NCBI RefSeq assembly: GCF_017488845.2
Contig: NZ_CP083374.1
Location: forward strand, 715,501-779,500
Length of the DNA stretch: 64,000 nucleotides
Source of the DNA: Ensifer canadensis
GTDB lineage: Bacteria > Pseudomonadota > Alphaproteobacteria > Rhizobiales > Rhizobiaceae
Reading direction: 5' to 3'
Shown here in pieces: positions 44,790 through 53,389 of the stretch. The first letter of the stretch is position 1. Every line of letters starts with the position of its first letter. The notes beneath the pieces were generated by a model, which was not told the origin of the DNA, ran no database searches, and was given only the letters and a program-made list of their open reading frames with translations. Position numbers and translations under genes: made by a program.

Positions 44790-45666
44790 CCCATTCCAAC
44801 GTCATTGAAGCAGTCAGTTTTTGACGGTGTTCGAGCACCTGAAGGCCGGGGTGACCCTCAAGATTATGCGCGTCGACGGGGTGGGAGACCGGCTCAAAAC
44901 AAAAGAAGTCGGCCTTCGACCCCGGCGAGAAGACCAACGCATATGCGAGGTTATCCGAAGCGGAGAGCCTGAGAGAGACGGCCCTCTCGCCTTGCGTGAT
45001 CACGGCTTCTCCACCCCACTCGCCGAAGGCATTGTTGATCCAGCCGTCGGGCAAGATCCGCCCGCCATCGAAGTTCCAGTCTGAAGCGTCACCGATCTCT
45101 TGCCGCCCGGCGGGAAGATGACGCTCGTCCTCCAGCCATATCTCCGCGGCACGAAATTGCAGCCGAGTGTCCACATTTCTGGGAAACCACGGATGGAACC
45201 CCACGCCGAACGGCAATGCTTGCCCCGACAAGTTTTCAACTTCGAGCTCTACGATCAGTTTGCCCATGGCGAGCGTGATGATTTGCCGTGCCCGGTAGCG
45301 GAATGGACCGATCTCCCCGTCACATTCTACTTCAAGGGACTCTGAGCGCTGAGCAAGCGTGCGCCAACACCGCTGAAAGCCGTCCCCATGAATGGGCAAT
45401 GGCTCGCCACAAAAGTTGGCAGGAACAGGATGGAACGCACCATCATGTTCGAAGCCGCCCCCGGAAATGCGATTGGAAAACGGGACAAGGACATTGCAGC
45501 CGAGTGCGAGGGGTCCATCCTCCATCCGACCGTTCCACGGCCTCAACACGGGAAGCAACGCGCCGTCCGGGTGTCGCACATCAAGCCGCGCAATCCCCCC
45601 TCCGAGCGCCGGCACGAGTTCGAGGCGCGCGTTGCCATTGTCCAGGATAATCCGGTCGGCCACCAT
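44767..45666 (-). CDS. Aldose 1-epimerase (mutarotase) family protein
   Basis: A 299-residue GalM-like protein. Catalytic-type residues are seen in GVGFHPWFP (His) and CFEPVSHPVDAHN (Glu and His), and sugar-binding LVPFSNRISGGGFEHDG (Asn-Arg) is present. It interconverts alpha and beta anomers, supplying the anomer used by the sugar dehydrogenase. It abuts the SDR gene (stop and start adjacent) in the operon. Confidence 0.9.
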   Translation of the reverse strand: MVADRIILDNGNARLELVPALGGGIARLDVRHPDGALLPVLRPWNGRMEDGPLALGCNVLVPFSNRISGGGFEHDGAFHPVPANFCGEPLPIHGDGFQRCWRTLAQRSESLEVECDGEIGPFRYRARQIITLAMGKLIVELEVENLSGQALPFGVGFHPWFPRNVDTRLQFRAAEIWLEDERHLPAGRQEIGDASDWNFDGGRILPDGWINNAFGEWGGEAVITQGERAVSLRLSASDNLAYALVFSPGSKADFFCFEPVSHPVDAHNLEGHPGLQVLEHRQKLTASMTLEWDERYGTQ

Positions 45667-46410
45667 CTACCAGCCGCCGTCGATCGCGAAGATCTGCCCA
45701 GAAATCATGTCCGAGGCCGGCGAGACGAGGAAGAAAACGAGTTCGGCGACATCCTCGGGCTGGATGCGTTTTTTGAGGCATTGCCGCGTCAGGATCCAAT
45801 CGTTGTATTCCTGAAGCCTATCTGCAAAGACCCGGTCTTCCGCTTGGGAAACAATCGCGCCTGGCGAAACCGCATTGACGTTGATGCCATGGGGACCAAG
45901 CTCACGGGCCAGCGACTTCGTGAGACCGACCATCGCACCTTTTGACGCCACATATGGTACGTAGCCTTCCCATTGGCCATTGAGCGTGATGGAAGCAAAG
46001 TTGACAATCTTGCCGGCCCCCTTGCGCGTCATCAAATCCGCACAGCCTCTGACAGCAGCAAAGGCAGCTGAGGAGTTGACCCGGATCTGATCTTCGTACT
46101 CCTCCAGGCTGAATTCTTGAAACGGCTTGTTGATGATGAGCGCGGCGTTGTTGATCAGGATGTCGATGCCACCGGAGGTCTCCGCCTCCTGCCGAATGAC
46201 CCTTTCCGATGTGGCGAGATCGTTCAGATCACAACCAAGAAAGCGCACGTTTTCGCCGAGGCTTCGTGCCAGCGTTTGCGCATCCTCCAGCTCGGGACGA
46301 TCGAGTATAACGACGGTCGCGCCTTCCTTGTTGAGCTTCCTCGCCTGCGCCCGACCGAGCGTGCCGAGGCCTCCGGTGACGAGTGCCACTTTTCCTTGAA
46401 GCGTCTCCAT
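45667..46410 (-). CDS. SDR-family sugar dehydrogenase
   Basis: A 247-residue classical short-chain dehydrogenase. Cofactor site VTGGLGTLGRA, acidic ILDRPE after strand 2 (suggesting NAD+), NNAALI, catalytic Ser in NFASITLNG and Tyr-x3-Lys in YVASKGAMVG. The ATG at 46410 has AAGGGA upstream. In this operon it probably oxidises the imported aldose to its lactone, which the SMP-30 lactonase at 51366 would open. Confidence 0.9.
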   Translation of the reverse strand: METLQGKVALVTGGLGTLGRAQARKLNKEGATVVILDRPELEDAQTLARSLGENVRFLGCDLNDLATSERVIRQEAETSGGIDILINNAALIINKPFQEFSLEEYEDQIRVNSSAAFAAVRGCADLMTRKGAGKIVNFASITLNGQWEGYVPYVASKGAMVGLTKSLARELGPHGINVNAVSPGAIVSQAEDRVFADRLQEYNDWILTRQCLKKRIQPEDVAELVFFLVSPASDMISGQIFAIDGGW

Positions 46411-46421
46411 TTGCGTTCCCT

Positions 46422-47153
46422 TCAAAGCACCGACTGCACTTCGTCAATCGACGTGTCGGCGACACGCTTGTCGAGCACGATCTGTCCACGCGCCATCGCG
46501 ACCACACGGTCACAGCAGTCAAAGACATGATGCATATTGTGGCTAATGAAGATCCCCGTGACGTTCTGCTCCTTCAGCGAACGAACGAAACCGATGACCT
46601 TGTTGGTCTCCTTGACCGAAAGATGGTTAGTCGGCTCATCGAGGATCATCACCTTGGATTTAAAGTGCATGGCTCGGGCGATGGCGACACCCTGCCGCTG
46701 CCCCCCGGAAAGCTCACCAACCAGCGCATCAGGCGAGCGGAGATGCAGATCGACATCTGCGATCGCCCGGACACTTTCCTCGCGCATTTTTCGTAGATCC
46801 ATAACGCCGATGCCAAACACCGAGTATTTCAGCGGCTCTCGACCGATGAACAAATTCCGCGCAATCGACATGGTTGGAACCATGGAGTTGTACTGGTAGA
46901 TCGTCTCGATGCCGAGACGCATGGAATCGCGCGGGCTGCAGATCGCGACTTTCTCGGATTCGATATAGATGTCGCCCTCATCCTGCTTCTGCACACCGGA
47001 GAGGATATTGATCAGTGTGGATTTGCCGGCACCGTTATCACCGATGAGGCCCACTGCTTCGTTGCGGGCGAAATCGACCGAGACGCCTTTCAGCGCATGC
47101 ACGCCCGAATACCACTTGTGGAGGTTTTTGACGGAAACGATGGTATCCTTCAT
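46422..47153 (-). CDS. Sugar ABC transporter ATP-binding protein (single domain)
   Basis: A 243-residue ATPase with Walker A GDNGAGKST, signature LSGGQRQGVAIARAM, Walker B VMILDEPTNHLSV and switch His in GIFISHNMHHVFD. Like the ATPase of the neighbouring transporter it has a single ABC domain. It sits 3 bp after the permease gene and 11 bp before the SDR gene, so transport and catabolism share one transcript. Confidence 0.93.
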   Translation of the reverse strand: MKDTIVSVKNLHKWYSGVHALKGVSVDFARNEAVGLIGDNGAGKSTLINILSGVQKQDEGDIYIESEKVAICSPRDSMRLGIETIYQYNSMVPTMSIARNLFIGREPLKYSVFGIGVMDLRKMREESVRAIADVDLHLRSPDALVGELSGGQRQGVAIARAMHFKSKVMILDEPTNHLSVKETNKVIGFVRSLKEQNVTGIFISHNMHHVFDCCDRVVAMARGQIVLDKRVADTSIDEVQSVL

Positions 47154-47156
47154 GGA

Positions 47157-48134
47157 TCAGACCTCCACTTTGATGGACTTTGCGCGCTTGCGCAGCCAAG
47201 AGTTGGCGACCACCGCAAAGATGGTCAACGAGCCGATGGCGAACTTGAACCAGTTGGCGTCGACCTGGCTGAGAACGAGACCATTGTCGATCACGCGGAT
47301 CAGCGCAACGCCCACGATGCCGCCCAAAACGGCGCCGACCCCACCGGTCAGTGCAGTGCCGCCGATGACCGCCGCCGCCACGGCCTGAAGCTCCATTCCC
47401 TCGCCGATTGACGGCAGGGGCGAACCGAGGCGCAGCACCTGGATCAATCCGGCAAATCCGCTCAGTACCGAGCAGAGAATGAAACAGGCGATCTTGACGC
47501 GCGCTGTCGGGATGCCGAGTGCCGCTGCCGCAGGCAGGAATCCGCCGGTTGCTCGGATCCAGTTGCCTAAGTTTGTACGGCTAAGGAGCAACGACACAAG
47601 ACCAGCGATGGCCAGAAACCAGATGAATGACATTCTCACCAGTTCGCCCGGCCCGACGAAGCTAGTGAAGAGCCACGTGGGGAGATCGGCCGGTAGAAGC
47701 GGCGGAAATCCGCCGGAGATCACGACAGTCAGGGATCTGGCGACAAACATCATGCCAAGCGTGGTGATGAAACTTGGTATTGCGAAGCGAATGGTCAGAA
47801 AGCCGTTCAAAAGACCGATAGCGACGCACACAAGAAGGCCGGCGATCAGTGCCAGTGGGAACGAAATCCCTGTAACCATCAGCACCGCCATCGACATCGG
47901 CATCAGGGCGAATACGGCTCCCACTGAAAGGTCGAATTCACCGCAGATCATGAGAACCGTCACACCAATCGCGACCAATGCCATCTCGGGCAGGATCCCC
48001 AAAACGCCGCGCAAATTGTCAAGACTCAAGAACACGCCTTCAGACTGGCTCTGGAAGATACCCATGAGAAGCAGGAGAAGGATAAGCGCGGCCAGTTCGG
48101 GCTTATCCATGTAGATTTTCAAAAAACGTTTCAT
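47157..48134 (-). CDS. Sugar ABC transporter permease
   Basis: A 325-residue RbsC-type permease from the ATG at 48134 (MKRFLKIYMDKPELAALILLLLLMG). It shows EMALVAIGVTVLMICGEFDLSVGAVF and AAAVIGGTALTGGVGAVLGGIVGVALIRVIDNGL, with 8-10 membrane helices. Works with the ATPase 3 bp downstream and the binding protein at 48290-49270. Confidence 0.93.
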   Translation of the reverse strand: MKRFLKIYMDKPELAALILLLLLMGIFQSQSEGVFLSLDNLRGVLGILPEMALVAIGVTVLMICGEFDLSVGAVFALMPMSMAVLMVTGISFPLALIAGLLVCVAIGLLNGFLTIRFAIPSFITTLGMMFVARSLTVVISGGFPPLLPADLPTWLFTSFVGPGELVRMSFIWFLAIAGLVSLLLSRTNLGNWIRATGGFLPAAAALGIPTARVKIACFILCSVLSGFAGLIQVLRLGSPLPSIGEGMELQAVAAAVIGGTALTGGVGAVLGGIVGVALIRVIDNGLVLSQVDANWFKFAIGSLTIFAVVANSWLRKRAKSIKVEV

Positions 48135-48152
48135 TGCATGCGGCTCCAGTGC

Positions 48153-48224
48153 GAGAGGGCGGCGATGTGCTCGCCGTACCCTCTCGGCCAAATTTGGCGC
48201 TCTGCGCGTTCAACTTAACGCGCA
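48153..48224 (-). terminator. Two hairpins between the binding-protein and permease genes
   Basis: GAGAGGG-CGGCGA (48153-48165) pairs with TCGCCG-TA-CCCTCTC (48171-48185) to give a 13-bp stem with a 2-nt bulge, and TGCGCGTT (48203-48210) pairs with AACGCGCA (48217-48224). They lie in the 155-bp gap. No T-run follows, so they probably stabilise the upstream binding-protein message or cause partial read-through. Confidence 0.6.
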
Positions 48225-48289
48225 AAGCACACTCTAACGCCCTGAACAGGCTAGTTTGTCTCTTCGCTCCGGCCCCCCGGGGACGTGCG

Positions 48290-49270
48290 TTAGCGAAGCC
48301 CCTTGGCGGAGAACTCCATGATCGTCTCGGCATCGGCCGGGCGAACAATGCCCTGCCCCGTGTCAATGTCGGACGGGGCAAGTCCGAAAGTCTCGGCGAG
48401 ATAGACTTGCATGACTGGCATGAAGCCCTGCATGTACGGCTGCTGATCGACCTGAACCTGGACGTAGCCGGTCTGCATCTGCTGGACGACTTCCGGCACG
48501 AGGTCGAAGCCGCCTAGCAGCACCTTGCCCGGCTCGACGCCGCGATCCTTCAGCACCCGTGCGACCGCAGCATGCCAAAAGCCAGTGTCGAAATAGGCCG
48601 TGGTGTCGGGGTGGGCATTAAGATAGGCGCCAACACGATCGGCCGTAATCGCAAGATCAGTGCCGCTATCGATTCGCTCCCAAGAAACCTCTCGGTTGGG
48701 ATTGGCGGCCTTGTATTCCTCCAGGAAATCCATGACGCCCTGCCCGCGTGCCTCAGACCAGTTCTGGCCTGGAGCCGAAACTCCGACCAGCACCTTAATC
48801 GGCCCCTCCTTCGGGAAATTCTGCGCCATGGCCTGACCGAGCGAGTGGCCGGCTGGTCGGAATCCCTGGCCGACAAAAGCAGCGCGCATGTTTCCTTGTG
48901 CGCCCTGACTGTCATCCACGTTGACCCCGATCACGACGACGTTGTCCTTCGTGGCGCGGGCGATGACGTCGTCGAACGCCTTGTCGTCGACGATCGAAGT
49001 TAGAAGGGCATCAGGCTTGCGCGCTAGGGCCGCTTCCATGTTTGAAAGCTGCTGCTCGACGGAGCCTTCGTTCTGCGTAAAGACCATCTGGCAGTTGGCT
49101 GCGATCTTCTCGCAGGCGTCGTCAAAGCCCTTCTTCACCGCCTGCCAAAACGTATTCGACGCCGACGAATGGTGCGTGAAGACGATGTTTAGCGGCTCCG
49201 CGGATGCCCCGAGCGCTGTGGAGCCCAAAAGCGCTATGCTCAAAGCGCACCCAGTCAAAAACCTTCTCAT
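48290..49270 (-). CDS. Sugar ABC transporter substrate-binding protein
   Basis: A 326-residue periplasmic protein with signal peptide MRRFLTGCALSIALLGSTALGASA and a ribose-type binding fold (LNIVFTHHSSASNTFWQAVKKGFDDACEKI, KDNVVVIGVNVDD, TTAYFDTGFWHAAVARVLKDRGVEPGKVLLGGFDLVPEVVQQMQTGYVQVQVDQQPYMQGFMPV). A well-placed ribosome site precedes the ATG. It lies 46 bp after the dehydratase gene, so it is likely in the same GntR-controlled transcript. Confidence 0.93.
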   Translation of the reverse strand: MRRFLTGCALSIALLGSTALGASAEPLNIVFTHHSSASNTFWQAVKKGFDDACEKIAANCQMVFTQNEGSVEQQLSNMEAALARKPDALLTSIVDDKAFDDVIARATKDNVVVIGVNVDDSQGAQGNMRAAFVGQGFRPAGHSLGQAMAQNFPKEGPIKVLVGVSAPGQNWSEARGQGVMDFLEEYKAANPNREVSWERIDSGTDLAITADRVGAYLNAHPDTTAYFDTGFWHAAVARVLKDRGVEPGKVLLGGFDLVPEVVQQMQTGYVQVQVDQQPYMQGFMPVMQVYLAETFGLAPSDIDTGQGIVRPADAETIMEFSAKGLR

Positions 49271-49316
49271 GCTTACTCCTCCCTTGGTTCATTTTGATTG
49301 CAGCTGAAGGTCCGTG

Positions 49317-50519
49317 TCAGTTCGTATCCGAGCTGCGGCGAAATACGGTGAATGCCTTATCGAGGTCCGGATTGAGTTCCATGCCCAGTCCGGCGCCTGG
49401 CGGTACCGTGATCATGCCGTTCTTGACTTCGGGCAACGCCGTAACGAGGTCGCGGTACCAGGTCTTGTAGAAGGCGCGGACGCTCTCCTGCACCAGCGCA
49501 TTGGGCGCGTTTAGCGACAGATGCGTCGATGCGCAAAGGACGACCGGGCCAGTGCAGTCATGCGGCGCGACGGGCAAGTGCCATGCCTCCGCCATAGCGG
49601 CGATCTTGCGTGCTTCCGACAATCCGCCGCACCAGCTGATGTCGAGCATGACCACGCCGGCAGCGTCGGTTTCCAGAAGGTCGCGAAAGGCCCAGCGCGA
49701 GCCCAACGTTTCCGAGGCTGAGATCGGTGCCGGCGAGACGGCCGCGTAGCGCTTGAGGCTCGAGAGGCTGTCCATTTTGATGGGATCCTCGTGCCAGAAT
49801 GTTTGGTATGGCGCGAGTGCTTTGGCGATCTGCATTGCTGGCAACAGCTGCCACATCGAATGGAACTCGACCATGATATCCATCCGGTCGCCGACCGCCG
49901 AACGGATCTTCTCGAAGGGCTTAAGCGCCGACTTAAGATCGGGCAGTGAGATATATTGGCCGCGCGTCTTTTCCGCAGAGATATCGAACGGCCAGATCTT
50001 CATCGCCGTGATGCCCTCTTCAAGCAGGGAATGGGCAAGTTCGTCGGCGCTGTTCAGGAAGCCATTGAGGTCGTCGTAATTGCGCGCGGACGACGAGGAC
50101 AGATCATAGTTCGCTGTCGTCTGGCCGGTCGCCTTCTTGATGTACTCAGTGCCCGCGCATGTGTTGTAGGTCCGGATTTCCTTGCGACTGAAACCGCCGA
50201 GCAACTGGGCGATCGGCTGGTTCGTTGCCTTGCCGAAGATGTCCCACAGCGCGATGTCAAAGGCCGAGTTGCCTCGCACTTCAGCTCCGGAGGAGCGAAA
50301 CCCGAGGTACCCCACGAGATCGGCGGCGAGGAGGTCGATCTGCAAGGGGTCGCGGCCGATGACCCGAGGCGCGACATATTCATGAATATAGGTTTCGACG
50401 GTCTCGGCGCCGAAGAACGTCTCCCCGAGCCCGGTCAGCCCCTCATCCGTATGGACCAGGAGCCAGAGAAGGTTCGGGCGCTCCGCGACGCGGACCGTTT
50501 CCAGTTTCGTTATTTTCAT
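49317..50519 (-). CDS. Enolase-superfamily sugar-acid dehydratase (mandelate racemase-like)
   Basis: A 400-residue protein with the N-terminal capping domain (MKITKLETVRVAERPNLLWLLVHTDEGLTGLGETFFGAETVETYIHEYV) and a TIM-barrel. Metal ligands are the acidic residues in MVEFHSMW, HEDPIKMD and SASETLGSRW; HDCTGPV carries the likely general acid/base His. The pattern fits the sugar-acid dehydratases (mannonate dehydratase-like branch) that remove water from aldonic acids to 2-keto-3-deoxy acids. Exact substrate unknown. It follows the GntR gene by 11 bp. Confidence 0.88.
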   Translation of the reverse strand: MKITKLETVRVAERPNLLWLLVHTDEGLTGLGETFFGAETVETYIHEYVAPRVIGRDPLQIDLLAADLVGYLGFRSSGAEVRGNSAFDIALWDIFGKATNQPIAQLLGGFSRKEIRTYNTCAGTEYIKKATGQTTANYDLSSSSARNYDDLNGFLNSADELAHSLLEEGITAMKIWPFDISAEKTRGQYISLPDLKSALKPFEKIRSAVGDRMDIMVEFHSMWQLLPAMQIAKALAPYQTFWHEDPIKMDSLSSLKRYAAVSPAPISASETLGSRWAFRDLLETDAAGVVMLDISWCGGLSEARKIAAMAEAWHLPVAPHDCTGPVVLCASTHLSLNAPNALVQESVRAFYKTWYRDLVTALPEVKNGMITVPPGAGLGMELNPDLDKAFTVFRRSSDTN

Positions 50520-50530
50520 AAGGCTGCTTC

Positions 50531-51253
50531 CTATGCGATGCCGGCGGCAAGAAGCGCCTTGACGCTCTCGTCGAAATGCCGGGCCATGAGCTGACTGGCT
50601 GCTTGCGGATCGCCCGCAGCAATCGCTTGCGCCAACTCGATATGGATTGCGTTCATTGCGTGCCGCTCTGCGTCCGAGGCGCGGCTACGCCAACCGATCG
50701 GCCAAGTCTGCCGCGACACGCCCTGGAAGGCGCCGACAATCATCGAGAAGATCGGATTCTTTGAAGCGCGGGCGATCTCGAGATGAAACGCGAGGTCGCT
50801 CTCCATTACTTTCTCCGCGTCTACAAAATTGTCCTCCATTGCCTTCGCAAGTCCGAGAATGGTGCGCGCTTCCGCGTCCGTCCGCCTCAGTGCGGCGAGC
50901 GTCGCTGTACGGGTCTCTATGGTTCGGCGCACGTCGTAGACCTGATTGATGTTGATCTGGGCAGTGTGTACGCCGTGCTCGATCATCAAGGACATTGCTC
51001 CGTGATCGAGCTGCGCCACGGTGGCGCGCTTACCCGCACTGAGATCAATCAAGCGCATCGTGGCGAGCGACCTGAACGCCTCGCGGACCACCGATCGAGA
51101 TACGCTGAGTTCCTTCGATAAGGTTGCCTCACTCGGCAGCCGATCGCCGGGGCCGAGTTCATTTGTCCGGATGTGCTGGGTGATCGCGCCGATCGCGGTG
51201 CCGACCAGGCTGCCGGCTATATGTTGCTCATCTTCAACTGGCCGCAGATTCAT
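50531..51253 (-). CDS. GntR-family regulator, FadR/FCD subfamily
   Basis: A 240-residue regulator starting MNLRPVEDEQHIAGSLVG, with GGGAGG upstream of the ATG. The N-terminal winged HTH has LGPGDRLPSEATLSKELSVSRSVVREAFRSLATMRLIDLSAGKRATV, followed by a helical FCD ligand domain with metal-type residues (DLAFHLEIARASKNP, MNAIHIELAQAI, MARHFDESV). It heads the dehydratase/transport operon, is divergent from the SMP-30 gene and has a perfect palindrome 22 bp upstream of its start. Probably a repressor released by a sugar acid. Confidence 0.93.
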   Translation of the reverse strand: MNLRPVEDEQHIAGSLVGTAIGAITQHIRTNELGPGDRLPSEATLSKELSVSRSVVREAFRSLATMRLIDLSAGKRATVAQLDHGAMSLMIEHGVHTAQININQVYDVRRTIETRTATLAALRRTDAEARTILGLAKAMEDNFVDAEKVMESDLAFHLEIARASKNPIFSMIVGAFQGVSRQTWPIGWRSRASDAERHAMNAIHIELAQAIAAGDPQAASQLMARHFDESVKALLAAGIA

Positions 51254-51274
51254 ACATCGCCTCCCGAAATGCCA

Positions 51275-51293
51275 AAACCTGTCGGACAGGTTT
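51275..51293. promoter_or_regulatory. Perfect 19-bp palindrome, likely GntR/FCD operator
   Basis: AAACCTGTC-G-GACAGGTTT lies between the GntR gene and the SMP-30 gene. The core TGTCGGACA fits the T-x-GT-N-AC-x-A type of FadR-subfamily sites. Its position lets one regulator control both transcripts. Confidence 0.7.
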
Positions 51294-51365
51294 ACTTGAT
51301 CCGATTCATAGTTTACGCATAAGCTGTATGTCAAGATTGAATTCGAAGACCAAAAGGGGAATTCC

Positions 51366-52262
51366 ATGGGAGTTGAGGTTGACGTTGTTCTCGCCGCGAA
51401 AAACGTCGTCGGAGAAAGTGCCGTATGGGACGAACGAGAACATGCGCTATGCTGGGTCGACATCGTCGGGAAATCGATCCATCGCTTACGCCCGAACTCG
51501 GGCAAGCACGAAAAGTGGAACTTCCATGATCTCGTGACTTCAATTGGCCTTCGTAAGGACGGAGGCGCCATTGTCGGATTGAGGAAGTCAATTGCGCTAT
51601 GGGACTTCGGCGGCCAACTCCGCGCCATAGCAGAGGTTGAATCGGAGCTTCCGCGAAATCGCCTGAACGAAGGCGTTGTCGGGCCAGATGGCGCATTCTG
51701 GGTTGGCACCATGCAGGACAATATCGGTCTCGATGGCACGCCGCAGGCGATAACGGCAAAGACGGGAAGGCTGTATCGTTATGCGGGCGGAGAGCTATGC
51801 TCGGTTTCGGATGACCACTTTGGCATCACCAACACACTGATATGGACTGAAGACGATCGGCTCATTACGGCCGACACCGAAGACAACACGATCTACAGTT
51901 ACGCCTTGGATAACAAATCCTGGTCTCTTCATGACCGGCGGACGATCCTTTCTGGCTTCAGTCGTGGTCTTCCAGACGGATCTTGCGTCGATGCGGAAGG
52001 TTTCATCTGGAATTGTCGCGTCGCCGGTGGCGGTTGCGTGGTTCGTTTCACGCCGAGCGGTATAATAGATCGCATTGTCGATCTGCCCTGTTCGTGGCCA
52101 ACCAGCTGTGCTTTTGGCGGGCCTGGACTTGAAACGCTGTTCGTTACCTCAGCACGCTTCACGATGACCGACGCGCACCTTGCCGACAATCCGTACGAGG
52201 GAGCTGTGTTCGGGATGCGGGCAGGTGTTTGTGGGCAGCCGACCAATCGGTTCGGTCAATGA
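51366..52262 (+). CDS. SMP-30/gluconolactonase family lactonase
   Basis: A 298-residue six-bladed beta-propeller hydrolase. The metal-binding residues are in place: Glu in VVGESAVWDE, Asn in NRLNEGVVGPDGAFWVG, Asn in GITNTLIWTED, and Asp in GLPDGSCVDAEGFIWN. It should hydrolyse the sugar lactone formed by the SDR dehydrogenase. It is divergent from the GntR gene and shares its palindromic operator. Normal length for the family. Confidence 0.93.
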   Translation: MGVEVDVVLAAKNVVGESAVWDEREHALCWVDIVGKSIHRLRPNSGKHEKWNFHDLVTSIGLRKDGGAIVGLRKSIALWDFGGQLRAIAEVESELPRNRLNEGVVGPDGAFWVGTMQDNIGLDGTPQAITAKTGRLYRYAGGELCSVSDDHFGITNTLIWTEDDRLITADTEDNTIYSYALDNKSWSLHDRRTILSGFSRGLPDGSCVDAEGFIWNCRVAGGGCVVRFTPSGIIDRIVDLPCSWPTSCAFGGPGLETLFVTSARFTMTDAHLADNPYEGAVFGMRAGVCGQPTNRFGQ

Positions 52263-52572
52263 CACAAATTGCAGGTTGCCAGAGATATTAGAGCACCCAT
52301 CTGCCGGTGACGGCGCGCTTGCGCCGATTGAGCCTTTCCGCCAGCACCGCCGCAAGTGGATGATCCAGCAATGGACCGTCAACAATCGAAGCTAGTACCC
52401 TCACGATTGATTATGCGATCTTGAGTGGCAGCCGAACGGACCGATGTTCTCGACCGGCCGGATAAGGAGGAGTCTGCTTCGGCCGATGTCTATCGAGCGG
52501 ATCATGACGCTAATCGAGCCGCACCCTCGCGGTTGGTGCTCGACAGGAACACCGGGGACAGCCGATCTAAGG
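52263..52572. other. Region without a supported gene
   Basis: About 310 bp after the SMP-30 gene. Open frames are present on the plus strand around 52425 but show no recognisable family. It borders the relaxase-like remnant. Confidence 0.5.
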
Positions 52573-52987
52573 TCAAAACAAGTTTCCCCTGTCAGCGCGC
52601 GCGCAACGGCGACGCGCCCCGGGAACCACGATCACATCCTGCTTCTCGCGCGTCCAACTCTCCGACTGACGCTCTGCTTCAAGTCGCCGGCACCACCTAC
52701 GGCCGGCCGATGCGACGTGATGGCTGAGCGCCCTGGCGTAATGGCGGGCGACCTTGCGCTCCTTGTTGTCGCCGAACAGCCAGCCTTGCCGCGCAGCTCC
52801 GCGAACGTTTCGGGCGTTCAGCGACCGACCTCGCCAAAGCCTCACCGTCTATACCCTTGTCCACTAAGGCGACCTTGACCTTAAAGGCGACACCCTCCGG
52901 ATCGACATAGACATTGCAGCCTACGGAACGCACCGTTGCCATGGCCCGCTCGAGGTCGGGTTTCGCCTTCGCTGACCCAGAATTCAA
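52573..52987 (-). pseudogene. Degenerate fragment resembling the C-terminal part of a rhizobial conjugal relaxase (TraA-like)
   Basis: Read on the minus strand, coding sense is spread over different frames: DLERAMATVRSVGCNVYVDPEGV...ALVDKGIDGEALARSVAE in one, then a short TPETFAELRGKAG in a second, then GWLFGDNKERKVARHYARALSHHVASAGRRW and SWTREKQDVIVVPG in a third. The shifts show decay. The words ETFAELRGK and KERK recall the end of Ti-plasmid-type TraA proteins from memory; the assignment is tentative. Confidence 0.35.
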
Positions 52988-53389
52988 GGGAGCGTTCGAT
53001 GGAGCTTGAACCTGCCCTGCTCACCACGATCGCCTCAAACAGGTTGCCCCATGACCGTGATTGTGGTCGAAAAGCTGCAGGCCACCGGATCGCCGACCAC
53101 GCTTGCGCAACTCGTGGAGATCACAGGTCTCGCCAGAAACGTTACTGCCCAGACCCTCGACCCGCTCATACAGCGCGGGCCCGCCTCGGCAATGCCATCC
53201 TCCGTTCGGTCCGATATCAACCGCCTCTCAAAATGGGCGATCGCGCTGATTTGAGGACCGTCCCTTTAACGCCCCTCCTCCCTGCCACCCAAGGCAGAGA
53301 GATGGAATCGGCCTTGGGGCTATAGGCGCGGTTGCTATCGCTCATGATTTCCGGCAAAAATGAGGTATAGAAAAGGAAGTCTATAGCTC
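52988..53389. other. Region with a possible HTH fragment but no supported gene
   Basis: A plus-strand frame from 53051 (MTVIVVEKLQATGSPTTLAQLVEITGLARNVTAQTLD) looks like the opening of a winged-helix domain but runs into unrelated sequence and stops at 53254. Probably a remnant. Confidence 0.35.

Noticed and set aside
43369..48223. The word CAACTTAACGC occurring both next to the truncated aldehyde dehydrogenase and in the hairpin at 48211
   Set aside because: Only 11 bp are shared and flanks differ; it may be chance and does not by itself show a recombination site.
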